Under the pieces are notes generated by a model that was not told the origin of the DNA, did no database searches, and worked only from the letters and a program-made list of their open reading frames with translations. From the NCBI RefSeq assembly GCF_013373865.1, contig NC_050468.1:192501-256500 (forward strand): a stretch of DNA of 64,000 nucleotides, written 5' to 3'. The stretch is from Monomorium pharaonis. Its lineage: Eukaryota; Arthropoda; Insecta; Hymenoptera; Formicidae. This document shows positions 47,111 to 58,433 of this stretch, piece by piece. Every line of letters begins with the position of its first letter. Position 1 is the first letter of the stretch. The translations under genes were made by a program, and so were the position numbers.

Positions 47111-47378
47111 TGCTACACGTAGACGCGCTCAGTCAAAGCGTGGCACATGTAGAATTACCGTTAGAAAGGCGTTTGGAACTCACTCAATTGACGGATGCGC
47201 GCATAAAAGAAATAGCTAAGCAATTAGAGTTCAGCGAAAGCGATAAATTTGATTTAGTAGATGGTTTAGTATATAAAAAAACAAACGGGTCGTTAAAGTT
47301 TATGATTCCCGAATCAATGATTATTAATATCTTGCGTGCCCATCACGACGATATGGCACACTGCGGTACCGAGAAAAC

Positions 47379-47633
47379 GAGTGAGTCCCAGATGCGCACA
47401 GTTATAAACGGACACAGCAAGTTGAGTGAAACGGACACAGTAACAAACGGACACAGACCAAATGCGCACAGAGCGAAACGGACACAGTGCGAAACGGACA
47501 CAGACCAAATGCGCACAGAGCGAAACGGACACAGTGCAAAACGGACACAGACCAAATGCGCACACTGCACATGCGTACAGACCAAATGCATACACGGAAA
47601 GTCGCAAACCCATGTGATGCAGTGAATGCTTTG

Positions 47634-47668
<35 letters not shown>

Positions 47669-48038
47669 GGGGGGGTGCAAAGGGGCCCTTCGGCCCCTCT
47701 CCCGCACCCACCCCGCCCAAGTCGCTAACCTATGTGGACTTTACTCTGCTTGCAATGTACATGGATTGCATTTGGTCCGTGCGCACGTGCAGTGTGCGCA
47801 TGTGCAGTGTGCGCATTTGGTCCGTGTGCATTTGGTCTGTGCGCATTTGGTCTGTGTCCGTTTCGCTCTGTGCGCATTTGGTCTGTGTCCGTTTGTTACT
47901 GTGTCCGTTTGTTACTGTGTCCGTTTATTACTGTGTCCGTTTGGTCTGTGTCCGTTTGTTACTGTGTCCGTTTGTTACTGTGTCCGTTTCACTCAGCTTG
48001 CTGTGTCCGTTTATTACTGTGCGCATCTGAGACGCTCC
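47379..48038. mobile_element. Family C MULE-like foldback (C3), in integrase
   Basis: The same ends and modules as C1, 660 bp. CGAGAAAAC is repeated directly at 47370-47378 and 48039-48047, an exact 9-bp target duplication, and the integrase frame rejoins across it. It has fewer modules per arm than C1, while the terminal and central modules keep their order. Confidence 0.9.
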
Positions 48039-48132
48039 CGAGAAAACGATACGTGGTATCGAACAAAACTTTTGGTTTCCCGCCATGCGTAAAAGAGTTC
48101 ATGATTATATAGAAAATTGTTTTACATATATA

Positions 48133-48498
48133 CACAGATAGCCAAATAAAGGCAACGTGTTGTTATTTTGCTGTCACTTATTCCCTATTAATTTTATCAA
48201 ACTAAAGCCAAGGTGTTTCCTCAAACTGTCTGTTCTGACATCATGTGAAATTCTACATTAGAATTCAACAAACTGACGGCAAGTTGTCACATGCATACAC
48301 AATTGCTGTCGATGTGACAAGTTTATTATTCCTCAATGCATGCACTTATAATTTTATAAACTCATGAAGGTTATTTGCTCTTCTGATGTTAACTTCGTTC
48401 CACGTTAAATTACAATGACAGCAATTGTGGGCAAGTTTACAACATACATACAGTGCATTAATTTGCCCGATATGCTTAATCTCGCTTGGCTCTCTGGG
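48133..48498. mobile_element. Family D element D6, 366 bp, in integrase
   Basis: Left end CACAGATAGCCAA, right end TTGGCTCTCTGGG, flanked by TA (48131-48132, 48499-48500). Inside are GCAACGTGTTG, GACGGCAAGTTGTCAC and GCTGTCGATGTGACAAG words. The host frame rejoins when it and one TA are removed. Confidence 0.85.
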
Positions 48499-49490
48499 TA
48501 ATGGCTAACAGCTCTGTAAACCGTTTCGAAAAAGAAACTTCGTTGTTCCTAGCCCCAAGGCTACCGATGGAAACAATTCACGCTGATCATTTCGGTCCTT
48601 TGCCCGAAACGGTAAAAGGATACAAACATATACTGGTGTTGTTGACGCGTTTTCATGCTTTACATGGCTGTTTGCCACGAGGTCGACGGGTACGAAAAAA
48701 GTGATCGAATGTTTATGTAGAATATTTAGTATTTTCGGTAAACCAGGAGAAATCGTTACAGATCGTGGAACTGCGTTCACTGCCAAAGATTTTATGGAAT
48801 TTACGGATAGCTCAAATATTAAGCATCGAAAGGTAGCCGTTGCAGCCCCTTGGGTAAATGGCATAGTAGAGAGAGTCAATCGATACTTAAAAAGCGCCTT
48901 AACTAAATTACTTACCGATCCGGATGATTGGGCAACTCGTATTAGCAATTTGCAGTACATTATAAACAATACTCATCATTCTGTAATAAAGGGTAGTCCC
49001 TCAAAATTATTGTTAGGGTACGAACAGCGAAATCATGTAGATTATAAGCTTGCTCAACTGATCAAAGATCTAGCGCAAATTGACGCGAATATATCGGACA
49101 TAAGAGAGAAAGCGAGAGAAATAGCGACAGAAGCAAGTGAGAAAATTAGAAACTACAATAAGACTTACCGGGAGAGCGGGAGTAAATTTCCTAATAAGTA
49201 TGCGGAAGGCGATTATGTTCTAATTCGAAATACTCAATTAAAATCTGGAGATAGTAGCAAATTTAAGCCCCACTATAAGGGTCCTTACTACATAAAAAAA
49301 ATACTGGGCAATAATCGCTATGATCACAGACATTCCAGGCTTTAACCTGAAATCAAAACCGCTAAACACAGTTCTCTCTTCCGACCGAATTAAATACTGA
49401 GTGAAACCCGTAGAAAAAATCGAATAATACGATCATTGTTTATCTTAACTGTAGTTACCGATATCTGTAATTATTGACTATGGTCATGGT

Positions 49491-50529
49491 CCCAGCTAGC
49501 AAAATGACGCAAACTTTGCGCAAAGTTTGTTGCAAACTCGAGCAAACCTTTGCAGCAAAATTGCGACAAGGTGTGTCCGTATTAAGTTTAACTTTTGCTG
49601 GCAAGGCTTGTTCTAAATAGTATGACGCATATTTTAATGCAAATAACAGAGTAACACTTGCTAGTAAAGCATAACAACAAATTTGCAGCAAGAACAAGGC
49701 AAACCTTGCTGTACACAATATAATAGCAAATTTGTGGCAAGAATAGAGCAAACCTTGCTGTACATACATAGCATGATAGCAAATTTGTGGCAAAAACAAG
49801 GCAAACCTTGCCATGCACAATATGATAGCAAATTTGTGCCAAGAACAGGACAAATCTTGTCAAAATTAAGATTAACAAAAATGAAATATTGGACTGATTA
49901 ATCCAATATCATATGTGAATGGTGCAATCGTACTTGATTCTTTGTTCTTGACGAGCCCTTTTTATTAATCCAGTAGGTAAATCTTTTTCACGAGAAATGC
50001 GCCATCTCGAGATAGATAGTAAAGTCACCCAGAAATAAAGTTTAAAATCCGATAATGCAACCTTGTTATTTGCATAAAATGTGTGTCATACTATTTGCGA
50101 CAAGCCTTTCCAGCAAAAACTAAGCTGTTTACGGACACATCTTGTCGCATTTTGTTGCAAAAGTGTGCTCGGCAAGTTTTATTTTGTTCTTGCTACTAAT
50201 TTGCCGTTATTCTGTGCTTAACAAGATTTCCTGTTTCTGCCATAAATTTATTGTCATGTCGTGTAGCAAGGTTTGCTGTTATTTGCTTAAATTTTGCATT
50301 TTATCGTGAACAAACCTTGTAATTTCTCTACGTAATATTTATGTATATACAAGTCTTTCTCTGTTATTTGCAGCATTGTGTGATGAAAACTTTTGCCGTA
50401 AATTTGCTCGAAACTTTTAGAAGACAAAGTAACAGACAATTACTTGTCATAAAATTGTTGTCAAAATTGAAACAATCCTTGCTGCAAAGCTTTCACGATA
50501 TGTGATTTTAACAGGCCTGGCTAGCTGGG
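49491..50529. mobile_element. Family D element D7, 1.0 kb, in Gypsy 3' region
   Basis: CCCAGCTAGC faces GCTAGCTGGG. Flanks are GT and AT, so the target duplication is imperfect here. Inside, a roughly 60-bp tandem unit (49670-49870) repeats AGCAAATTTGTGGCAAGAA and GGCAAACCTTGC, and the right half repeats the inverse. Confidence 0.75.
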
Positions 50530-50654
50530 ATATAAGAACAAAGTAAGCGAAATGTGTTCAACTATTACTTGCCAGATATATATTGTAAGCGTTACTGATT
50601 AGCCTTAGTTAGTTTTAAGTAGAATTAGATTGTAACCGAAAAAAAAAAATTATA

Positions 50655-51047
50655 TGTTTTGTAATAGCGACCTCGGAACGATGTCGAGCGTCAGAACGGC
50701 CGAGCTGAAAGGTATGAATAGAGAACCACTGCGATTTTGGTCATGAAGCTGCCCGAGTGGCGTTCCCGTAGCCGGAAACGGCTCCAGCGCTTTAATACGC
50801 GTGCGCGATCTGACGTAATCGCAACCGGCGAGTCGTACGTAGTTCGACAAATGTAATGCGACGCACTTGCCTTCGAGAAGCCGAGTGTTACAGTTATTTT
50901 GCCGGCGCAAGTCATTTTGTTCTATACCGAGTAATATCTAAATCGGCGCAAGCCATACTGTCCTGTATACCGAGTATTGGTGAAATACAATCAAGATTAT
51001 TGTAATGGACGGATAACCGAGATTACGGAGACCTCAAAGACTTTTCA
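50655..51047 (+). repeat. Ty3/Gypsy 3' LTR
   Basis: Starts TGTTTTGTAATAGCG after an A-rich stretch and ends CTTTTCA. From 50706 it matches the 5' LTR with about 5% difference, mainly substitutions and a few-base deletion near 50789. A mariner-like foldback begins 8 bp after its end. Confidence 0.8.
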
Positions 51048-51055
51048 ATATAATA

Positions 51056-52348
51056 CACTGGCGCAAAAAAACGAGACAAAAATTTTGGCCGATTTTTAGG
51101 CAATCTTCAAAGTGATGTAACTTTGCGAAAAATTATCCAAATTACATGTACTTTTTTTTAAATTAAAGGGCAAAGACTCTACTTTGAGAATCCCTAGGCG
51201 AAAGTTTAATTTGTTAAGTGTGAACCTTTTGTATCGCATGAAAACCAAACATGTTTTTTTTAATTGAAAAAAGTAAAAGTTTGTTATCATTTTGCACAAG
51301 TTTCTCGTTAAAATCTGGCTAATATTAATCCAGATTCTTAAAGTTTATTCTTTTCTAAGCAATGTAAAAAAAAATACATGTCGATACGATGTTTTTTGCA
51401 CACAAGTTTGAAATTTGCATTGTATTTTAGGGTATTTTAGGGAATAAATACGGTATTTTGATTTTTTGAATATCATGAATTTTGAGTATCAATATGATAT
51501 TGCACATTGATTTTATTCGTGTTTAACTTAATCATACCGCCGTCATCAAAGCGACCCAATGTGCACCACGTGGAGAATGACGGTCGGATTTTGTACATCA
51601 TGTGGCTCTGGAAAGGCAGATTTTTTAAAATAACATTTGAACTTTCATTTTTTATGTATGAGTATGTGTATGTTTATGTGTATGTGTGAGTTTATGAGTA
51701 TAGATGAATGTAATTTTTTGTTGACTTCAGTGAAATTGGTGCGTCAGCTATCCGTTATATTCAGATCAGTAAGTACAAATTTCCACCGATGAATTTCAGA
51801 GTCACATGATGTACAAAATCCGACCGTCATTCTCCACATGGTGCACATCGGATCATTTTGATGACGACGGTATGATTGAGTTAAACACGAATAAAATCAA
51901 TATGCAATATCATATTGATACTCAAAATTCATGATATTCAAAAAATATCGTATTTATTCCCTAAAATACCCTAAAATGCAGTGCAAATTTCAAACTCGTG
52001 TGCAATCAACAAAAAACATCGTATCGACATGTATTTTTTAAAAAATTGCTTAGAAAAATGAACTTTAAGAATTTGGATTAATATTAGCCAGATTTTAACA
52101 AAAAACTTGTGAAAAATGATAACAAATTTTCCTTTTTTCTATTAAAAAAAACATGTTTGGTTTTCATGCGATACAAGACGTTCACATTTAACAAATCAAA
52201 CTTTCGCCTAGGAATTCTCAAAGTAGAGTCTTTGTCCTTTAATTAAAAAAAAAGTACATGTAATTTGGATGATTTTTCGCAAAGTTGCATCTTTGAAGTT
52301 TACCTAAAAATCGGTCAAAATTTTTGTCTCGTTTTTTTTGCGCCAGTG
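51056..52348. mobile_element. Mariner-like foldback, 1.3 kb
   Basis: Ends CACTGGCGCAAAAAAACGAG and the inverse, flanked by TA (51054-51055, 52349-52350). The arms pair for about 620 bp, almost to the centre, where a TATG-type simple repeat (51650-51700) forms the loop. The arms contain CATACCGCCGTCATCAAA and CCGACCGTCATTCTCCAC. No transposase. Confidence 0.8.
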
Positions 52349-52356
52349 TATATAAT

Positions 52357-52609
52357 ATGTAATGTTACTTGATAATTTTCAATCCAATTTCAACACTTTC
52401 ACTTTCTGACTTTCATTTTTAAATTCTCTCAATCTCAATTTTTTTCTCTTTAATCTCTTTTTTTTCTTTTCTCTTACGATTAAACTCACTATCTCTCCCT
52501 GACCGTTTTGTCGCTGTTTCTCCTTCTAATTTCTTGTTTCCCGTAATCTCGCACTCTCTCTTTTTCTCTCTAAAAAAGACAAAGTCGCTTTGTCTTCTTC
52601 TAATTTACT

Positions 52610-52645
<36 letters not shown>

Positions 52646-52866
52646 TTGTACCTATTTCTTAATTTTCATTTCTTATTAATTACCATTCTCATTAATTATC
52701 ATTTGCGTTTTAATTATTTTCACATTTTGTGTATTTTGTGGATTTTAATAGAAGAAAAGGAAAGAAATTAGAGAGAAAGAAATTGAGATTGAAAGAGCTT
52801 AAAAAAGAAAGCCAGAAAGTGAAAGTGTTGAAATTTGATTAAAAATTATCAGATAACATTACATAT
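52357..52866. mobile_element. Foldback element, about 510 bp
   Basis: TATGTAATGTTACTTGATAA with TTTCAACACTTTCACTTTCTG faces its inverse near 52800-52860. The left half is T/C-rich and the right half A/G-rich, with a CT microsatellite at 52613-52642. Confidence 0.75.
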
Positions 52867-53270
52867 AAAATATATTATAATTTTTAATTTATTTAAAAAT
52901 TTAATTTTAAAGTTGTATTATTAAGACATAAGATTAAAAAAATTTAATTTTAAAATTGTTTTATTAAGTTACTTTCTCTCTCTCTCTCTCTCTCTCTCTT
53001 TCCTTCTACCTATCACTTAATTCTTGCAATCTGAAAGATTTAAAAAATTTAATTTTAAAGTTGTATTATTAAGGCATAAGATTTAAAAAAATTAAATTTA
53101 AAGTTATTTTATTAAATCTCTCTCTCTCTCTCTCTCACTCTCTTTCTTTCCACTACACAAAATACATAAAAAGATTTAAAAAATTTAATTTTAAAGTTGT
53201 TTTATTAAGTCTCTCTCTCTCTCTCTTTGTCTCTCACTCACTTTCTTTCCTTCTACAATAATTAAAACGC
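52867..53270 (+). repeat. Tandem repeat with CT microsatellites
   Basis: TTTAATTTTAAAGTTGTATTATTAAG-like units alternate with CTCTCTCT runs at about 52975, 53115 and 53210. Confidence 0.85.
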
Positions 53271-53849
53271 AAATGTTACCTGATATTACTTACAAATACT
53301 TTCTGAGAACTGTCAAATACAACTTTCTAAAAAATACGCGAACTGTCAAAAGTTTGACAGGAGCAGACGACAGTATGAAGCGAGTCACACAGCACGAACT
53401 TGACAACCAGCAACCAATTAGCATCGCGCAAAAACGATGACAAAATAAATAACACCCCTTTTTTAAAAGTGGATATTTGAGTGTGGACATCCGTTCAAAA
53501 CTAGCATCTATATTAATACAATCATGAATTCGATGTAGAAACCACGTAAAAATTTTACGAACTTTAGAAACATGCTCGTAATATACACCTACTCTCTAAA
53601 TTTTTTGGAGTGAAACGTCAGTCTAAAAGAATGGAATTTAACTCTAAGCGATAGTGAAATATGGCCACTCGAAACGAAGTGACATCTCATTTCTTATAAA
53701 AATGAATTTTTCGCTTGATAAATGATCTCTTCATTTGACTAGAGTGAAGGTCATTTTTCTTGTAGCAAATCATTCATCCAATTAAAATAAGTAAATCATA
53801 ATAAAAGTATTATGTGGCGTTTCTCTTCCATATCGAGCAGGAAGCTAAT
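53271..53849. other. Unassigned spacer
   Basis: AT-rich with no gene. GGAGTGAAACGTCAGTCTAA and TAACTCTAAGCGATAG hint at another word-repeat element around 53590-53760. Confidence 0.3.
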
Positions 53850-53950
53850 TATTGCTTGTCTTAATCGTGCTGCGGGTGGTCTTTATATAGCGCGTCAGGT
53901 GCACCTTACTCCCGAGAGATTTACGCCGCTTGTCGACGGCGCCGTGCATT
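53850..53950 (-). promoter_or_regulatory. Shared TATA module, copy 2
   Basis: Minus-strand order: CGGCGCCGTCGACAAGCGG, CTCTCGGGAGTAAGG, GCGCTATATAAAGACCACCC, then TTAAGACAAGC. It has the clearest TATA box of the three copies, about 130 bp before a CpG-rich module repeated from 37985. Confidence 0.4.
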
Positions 53951-54084
53951 AACTGGCGGATGAAATATCCATGTAAATTCCCTATAAATATTTCTTAACA
54001 GATATATCCACAGAAAATCTAATAGATATTTCGAAGATAAAAGAATTCGATGCAATGATGAAAAAAGAACATTGCATCCATGTG

Positions 54085-54830
54085 TGAATGCGCGTGTGTA
54101 GATTAAACGCGATCGTACGGAGAATGCCGGAATCCATCCCGATTGGGACGCGAAGCGAGTGGTGAGAAATGCGGTAGGTTCACGGGGGGGGGGGGGGGCG
54201 TAGTGATAGGAAGATCTTCTGCACGAGGCAGAGGACATTCGCGGGAGAGATACAGGCACCCGCGCATGGACGTAATGCACTCACACATTTACACAAATAC
54301 GCGAACTTAAGAATTACTTGACAGTAGCTGCCGAAGTAGGGATTATGAGTTAATCAACGTTGGTTGACAAGAGAAATAATTCAATCGCACTATCACGGCG
54401 CGAGTGCTAGGGATGGAACGGAAGTGAATCCCCGCAGCTAAGATCGGCGGATGACGGGAGCGATCTGCGGGAAGATCTAATGTCGATGCTGCGCTGCGAG
54501 AGACTGATTATGTTTTTTTGTCTTAGGACAATCGCGATCGCGGAGGAGAAAGAGGGGCGGTAAAGGAACTGATTTCGAGCCTTATTTAGGCATCGATTTT
54601 GACATGCCCTTTTTTGGGCATGTTTTGCATAGTTACCACGATGCGAGAAAACGAAAGAAGCGCGCGTGAGCTAGTGACAACGCTGTGCGCCTAGGTGCAT
54701 CGAATGGACGAACTACAACGAGCGCGATGGCTGTCAGCAGCTTTCGCTATTTGCGGATAAAACAGAGCAAACAAAAAATGCTGAAATTCTAATAAAATTG
54801 TTCTAGTCTCGAACAATATGGATAACTTAT
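54085..54830. repeat. CpG-rich dispersed module, copy 2
   Basis: Counterpart of 37985-38860. Differences include a G run at 54185-54198, absence of about 140 bp (38103-38245 in copy 1) and extra sequence at about 54330-54410. Element boundaries around this copy were not found. Confidence 0.7.
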
Positions 54831-55293
54831 AGAAAAATCTGCATTCACGTAATCCATGTAAACACAATAAAATTATCTTTTTAAAAAAAGGTATAAAAAT
54901 GCGCCAAGTATACGCGTGCAAGAAACGCCATCAAAAATTTATTCTTGTACAAAATAATGTTAATTTAGCACTACAAATAAAATTTTAATAAAATAATCTT
55001 TTCCCCAAGAAGAACAAAAAATTAATTTTCTCTACAAAAGTAATGGACTATGAAAATGGATGTTTATATAAACATCTACTTTTACAAATAATTATTTGTA
55101 CAAATATTATAAATAAATATTTTAATACAAATAAATATTTTATTACAAAACTTGGCGTCGCTAAACCGAATAATTTATCAGCTTTCTTTTTTCTTCTTTT
55201 GTGCGTGTATCCGAATGTGTGTGTGGATAGGAAAGAAAGAATTATATATTAAATTTACATTTGGTTTACATTCACATGTACATTTATCTTTGG
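54831..55293. other. AT-rich 3' flank
   Basis: Short open frames only. It lies beyond the polyadenylation signal of the adaptor-like gene. Confidence 0.4.
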
Positions 55294-55299
55294 TTTATT
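55294..55299 (-). terminator. Candidate polyadenylation signal
   Basis: AATAAA on the minus strand, about 50 nt past the stop of the 55350-56575 gene. Confidence 0.5.
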
Positions 55300-55349
55300 G
55301 CTTAAAGCTATAAAGAGATTCTTTTTTGCCCGCAAGTTTGATACGATCT

Positions 55350-56575
55350 TTACGAGTTATTACTCGATGTATTTGATTTGCCTGTCGAGAACGAAGACGG
55401 ACTTCTTGCGGAAACTTTAGCAAAAGAATTTTCCATTCTGTTGATCAATTTTAAAAAAGTGTTTCTTTTAACCGCTAGCCCATTATTCTCGGGTGACTCT
55501 ATTTCTTCCACTCCTTCATTATCAACGCTATCGCCTCGTCTATTTGTCTCACTGGAGCAATTAAAATCGCTTGTGACTCGTAATTTTCTATTAATAGCAA
55601 ATCGATTCCAAGCCTTCTTATCAGAAAAGACTGAATTAGGATCTTCACTTTCTTTCTTTCCTGATGTTTCAATGTCTCTTTGTCGCGCCGTAAAATCAGC
55701 CCATAGCGCTATGTCGTCGTACAACTCTTCATTCTGTTCCATCTTCGCAGTGTCGTGAATACAGTTTCTACTTTTCGGGGATTGATAATGTTCCGTCTCT
55801 TTTGGGGCATGATTGTCGTTCATTTCCGGTTTCGTGTAGTACGTCGTAATACATACAGCTTCGTTTGCTTTTATACATGAATCCCGTGTCAGTTGCAAGA
55901 TTATTTCCTATCGAAAAAGAATACTAAATAAATTTTATTTATTCAATTAAGTAACTATACTATTTTCACCGAGAGATGCTCGGACTACGTACAATGGCGA
56001 CTAAGAAGGTCAAAGTGGGGAGAATATAACATTCAGCGCAAGCAGTAAAACGGTGTGATGGAGATTACCCAGGCGCGAACCGAATGAAAATTCGTCTACT
56101 CCGAGCGGCGTCTCTCGGCGAAAATAGTAGTCAAGAAATGAACATATCACTGTAGATAATATTTTACCTCATTATTTTTAATACGTCGTTCTTGGCAGAT
56201 GTTAACATCGTCGTAAACTTGTCGAGTTTCGGAATTTTGATTTTCTGTGAGCGATTTTATTTCATAAATTGGCCTGGGTGGAGGAGGACAATTATATTCC
56301 GGTAATTCTTCCTTTTCGTCCGTTAAAAATTTCGCTAAGAATTGATTCGACGTTAAATCGGACACATCGTCATAGGTGTGCAATTTTTCTTTATCCAAAG
56401 ATAATGAGGAATTCGATGAAACTTTGCTCTTGCAGTGATGCTTCTTGTTTAATTTATTAGGAGATTCTCTTCTACTCAAAACTCTATCCAAAAAGGATTT
56501 TTTTTCAAGCTTGCTCGGCATTTTAATCTGGTCTTTGGCATCATCTTTGGCGAATCTTCTATTTGGAATTAGAAT
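55350..56575 (-). CDS. Adaptor-like protein with YDDV/YDDI motifs, two 3' exons
   Basis: Exon 56575-56168 (acceptor TTTGTTTCGATACAG, donor GAG|GTAAAA) joins the last exon 55907-55350 (acceptor TTTTTCGATAG) in phase 0, giving 321 codons with no internal stop. Seen: a basic start region (KMPSKLEKKSFLDRVLSRRE), TYDDVSDL, a proline run YNCPPPPRPIYEI, QVYDDVNI, then ELYDDIALWADFTARQRD and a Ser-rich tail. Tyrosines in YDDV or YEI settings and polyproline are typical of cytoplasmic adaptors that bind SH2 and SH3 domains; human FYB/ADAP has similar motifs. That likeness is an inference from short motifs. The upstream exons are not recognisable up to 57500, so the gene may start outside or be incomplete. 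It differs from its surroundings in lacking repeats. Confidence 0.65.
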
Positions 56576-57523
56576 CTGTATCGAAACAAATAAACAAAAA
56601 GTTATTTGATATTTGAAAATATAATATTATTTCTTTATTTTTTCACAATTGTTTTAAAGAGAATATAATAGTGAGAAAAAAACAAAGAAAGAGAATCCTT
56701 GCATTGTCTAAGTATTCCAATCGTAAGTTATCTTGCAAATACACAGATCGATATTAAACGTGCAACGTGAATAAGCTGTCAGTTTCTGTTGATTTTTGAT
56801 CGCTGAGTCCGAATCTAGAAGTAAAATTTTTGTTTCACATTAAGTTTTTATTATAATAAAAATTAAAGATGGTAAAAAATACATTTTTTACCATTTTTGA
56901 AACAACATTATGGGGACAAACCTGACATGCTATAAAGATTTTTAATAGAGATTCAATTAAAACCTGTCTCTAATATATTGAAATGGATTTTTCTGAAAGC
57001 AAAGCCTGATTTTGATTTATTTGATTATTTATTAATGCGTATTAAGTAAATCAATACTAGACTTTCAGAAATTTAATCTACTTCAATGTAGAAAAAAAAG
57101 TTAATATTAGATAAAAGATATAGTCTGAAGGATTGTTTATTATAAATGTAAAATTTCCCGGGCGGCGTATAAGGAAGAGTGGCAAGCACGCGCATGCCCC
57201 CAGCGAAAATCTATCACCATTCAAGATAAACAAATGCAACATTATTTTTATTATAATCATTTCAAAATACAAAATTCAAACTTTAATTAACTCCCCATTA
57301 AAAACATGTTAGGTTTATCTATAATATTGTTTCATGACTAAAAAGGTGTTTTTTAATACCTTTGACTTCCATTTGCTGAAAAACTTGACGTAATATGAAA
57401 ATTTTGCTTTCGAATTCAAACACAGCGACCAAAAATCTACGAGAAATGAGCTTATCCATATTGTACATTTAATATCGACTTGTGTTACTTTTACAATAAA
57501 CATGTCCTAATTGATCATTTAAC
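56576..57523. other. Intron-like spacer
   Basis: Upstream of the adaptor-like exons. Mixed AT-rich DNA; no exon with both splice signals and open frame could be found. Confidence 0.35.
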
Positions 57524-57756
57524 GCCTTAACTGTTACCATCAAAGATTTTTGTTTTTTTTTTGCACATGGCCCAAACTGTCGAAAAATTGAGAATCCTTG
57601 ACACTGAAGTTCATGGTCTGATAAATCCAAAATGTGTCCGAAGGAATAAAAAGAGATTTTCCAAATTATAAATTTCAGTGTCAAGGTTTTCAATTTTTCG
57701 ACAGTTAAGGTTATGTCCAAAAAGACAAAGATCTTTGACGCTGACAGTTAAGGGGT
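57524..57756. mobile_element. Foldback MITE, about 233 bp
   Basis: CCTTAACTGTTACCATCAAAG on the left, then ACTGTCGAAAAATTGA and CCTTGACACTGAA, face the inverse words on the right (AGTGTCAAGG at 57678, TTCGACAGTTAAGG at 57697, CTTAACTGTC-type inverse at 57745). Confidence 0.75.
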
Positions 57757-57778
57757 TAGTTTTAGAGAAAGCAAGAGA

Positions 57779-57820
<42 letters not shown>

Positions 57821-57972
57821 AGAGGGAGAGGGAGAGGGAGAGGGAGATAGAGAGGGAGAGGGAGAGGGAGAAGGAGAGGGTGAGGGAGAGGGAGAGGGAG
57901 ATGGAGAGGGAGAGGGAGAGGGAGAGGGAGAAGGAGAGAGTGAGGGAGAGGGAGATGGAGAGGGGGAGATCC
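57779..57972 (+). repeat. (GAGAGG)n minisatellite
   Basis: GA dimers, a run of G, then GAGAGG hexamers with occasional GAT or GTG variants. Open frames across it are artefacts. Confidence 0.95.
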
Positions 57973-58433
57973 CTATATTATTATACAAATTAACTTACTT
58001 TATTTTAATATTACAATTAATGTTTTGTGAAATTATTAAAAGTAACTTTTACAGAAAAAATTAACATACAAAGATACTTAAAAAAAATTAAGTATTGTTT
58101 CAAACATTCAACTTTAATGTAACCCTCAACTTGAGTATAATTTTTAGCTTGAGAATTAACTTTATTATTCTCAACTTAAGAGTTAATTTGAGCGTTACTT
58201 TTAAGTTAACAATAACATCTCTCAAGTTCAGAATAAAAATAAGCTGGTACGTAGTTCAATGAAGAAACACTTTATAGTCTATAACACTTTATAGTCTACT
58301 TTGAAATAAAATTATTAATTTAAAGTATTTTTTAATGGTCACAATGAATAATACATCGGTAAACAGTTTTGTTAACAAATTGTTCGTTGTAATCATTACT
58401 TTTTACTATTATTAGACGCTTAGATGAATAAAC
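57973..58433. other. AT-rich spacer with TTGAGTGT-type words
   Basis: At 58100-58225 CTCAACTTGAG, AACTTAAGAGTT and similar words recall the element at 29339, in decayed form. No ends were found. Confidence 0.35.

Larger units (their letters stand above)
47111..49420 (+). pseudogene. Gypsy integrase, interrupted twice
   Basis: Zinc-binding part (HHDDMAHCGTEKT) up to 47378, then a small piece at 48048-48132 (PAMRKRVHDYIENC), then the core from 48501: METIHADHFGPLPETVKG with the first Asp, EIVTDRGTAFTAKDFM with the second, APWVNGIVERVNRYLKS with the Glu, ending near SDRIKYW. Insertions C3 and D6 separate the pieces. A frameshift lies at about 48700, another at about 49315, and one zinc-binding Cys appears replaced by Tyr. 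Integrase inserts the DNA copy in intact elements; this one is dead. Confidence 0.85.

Noticed and set aside
57611..58064. Ser-Pro or Glu-Gly repeat frames
   Set aside because: Translations of a GAGAGG minisatellite.
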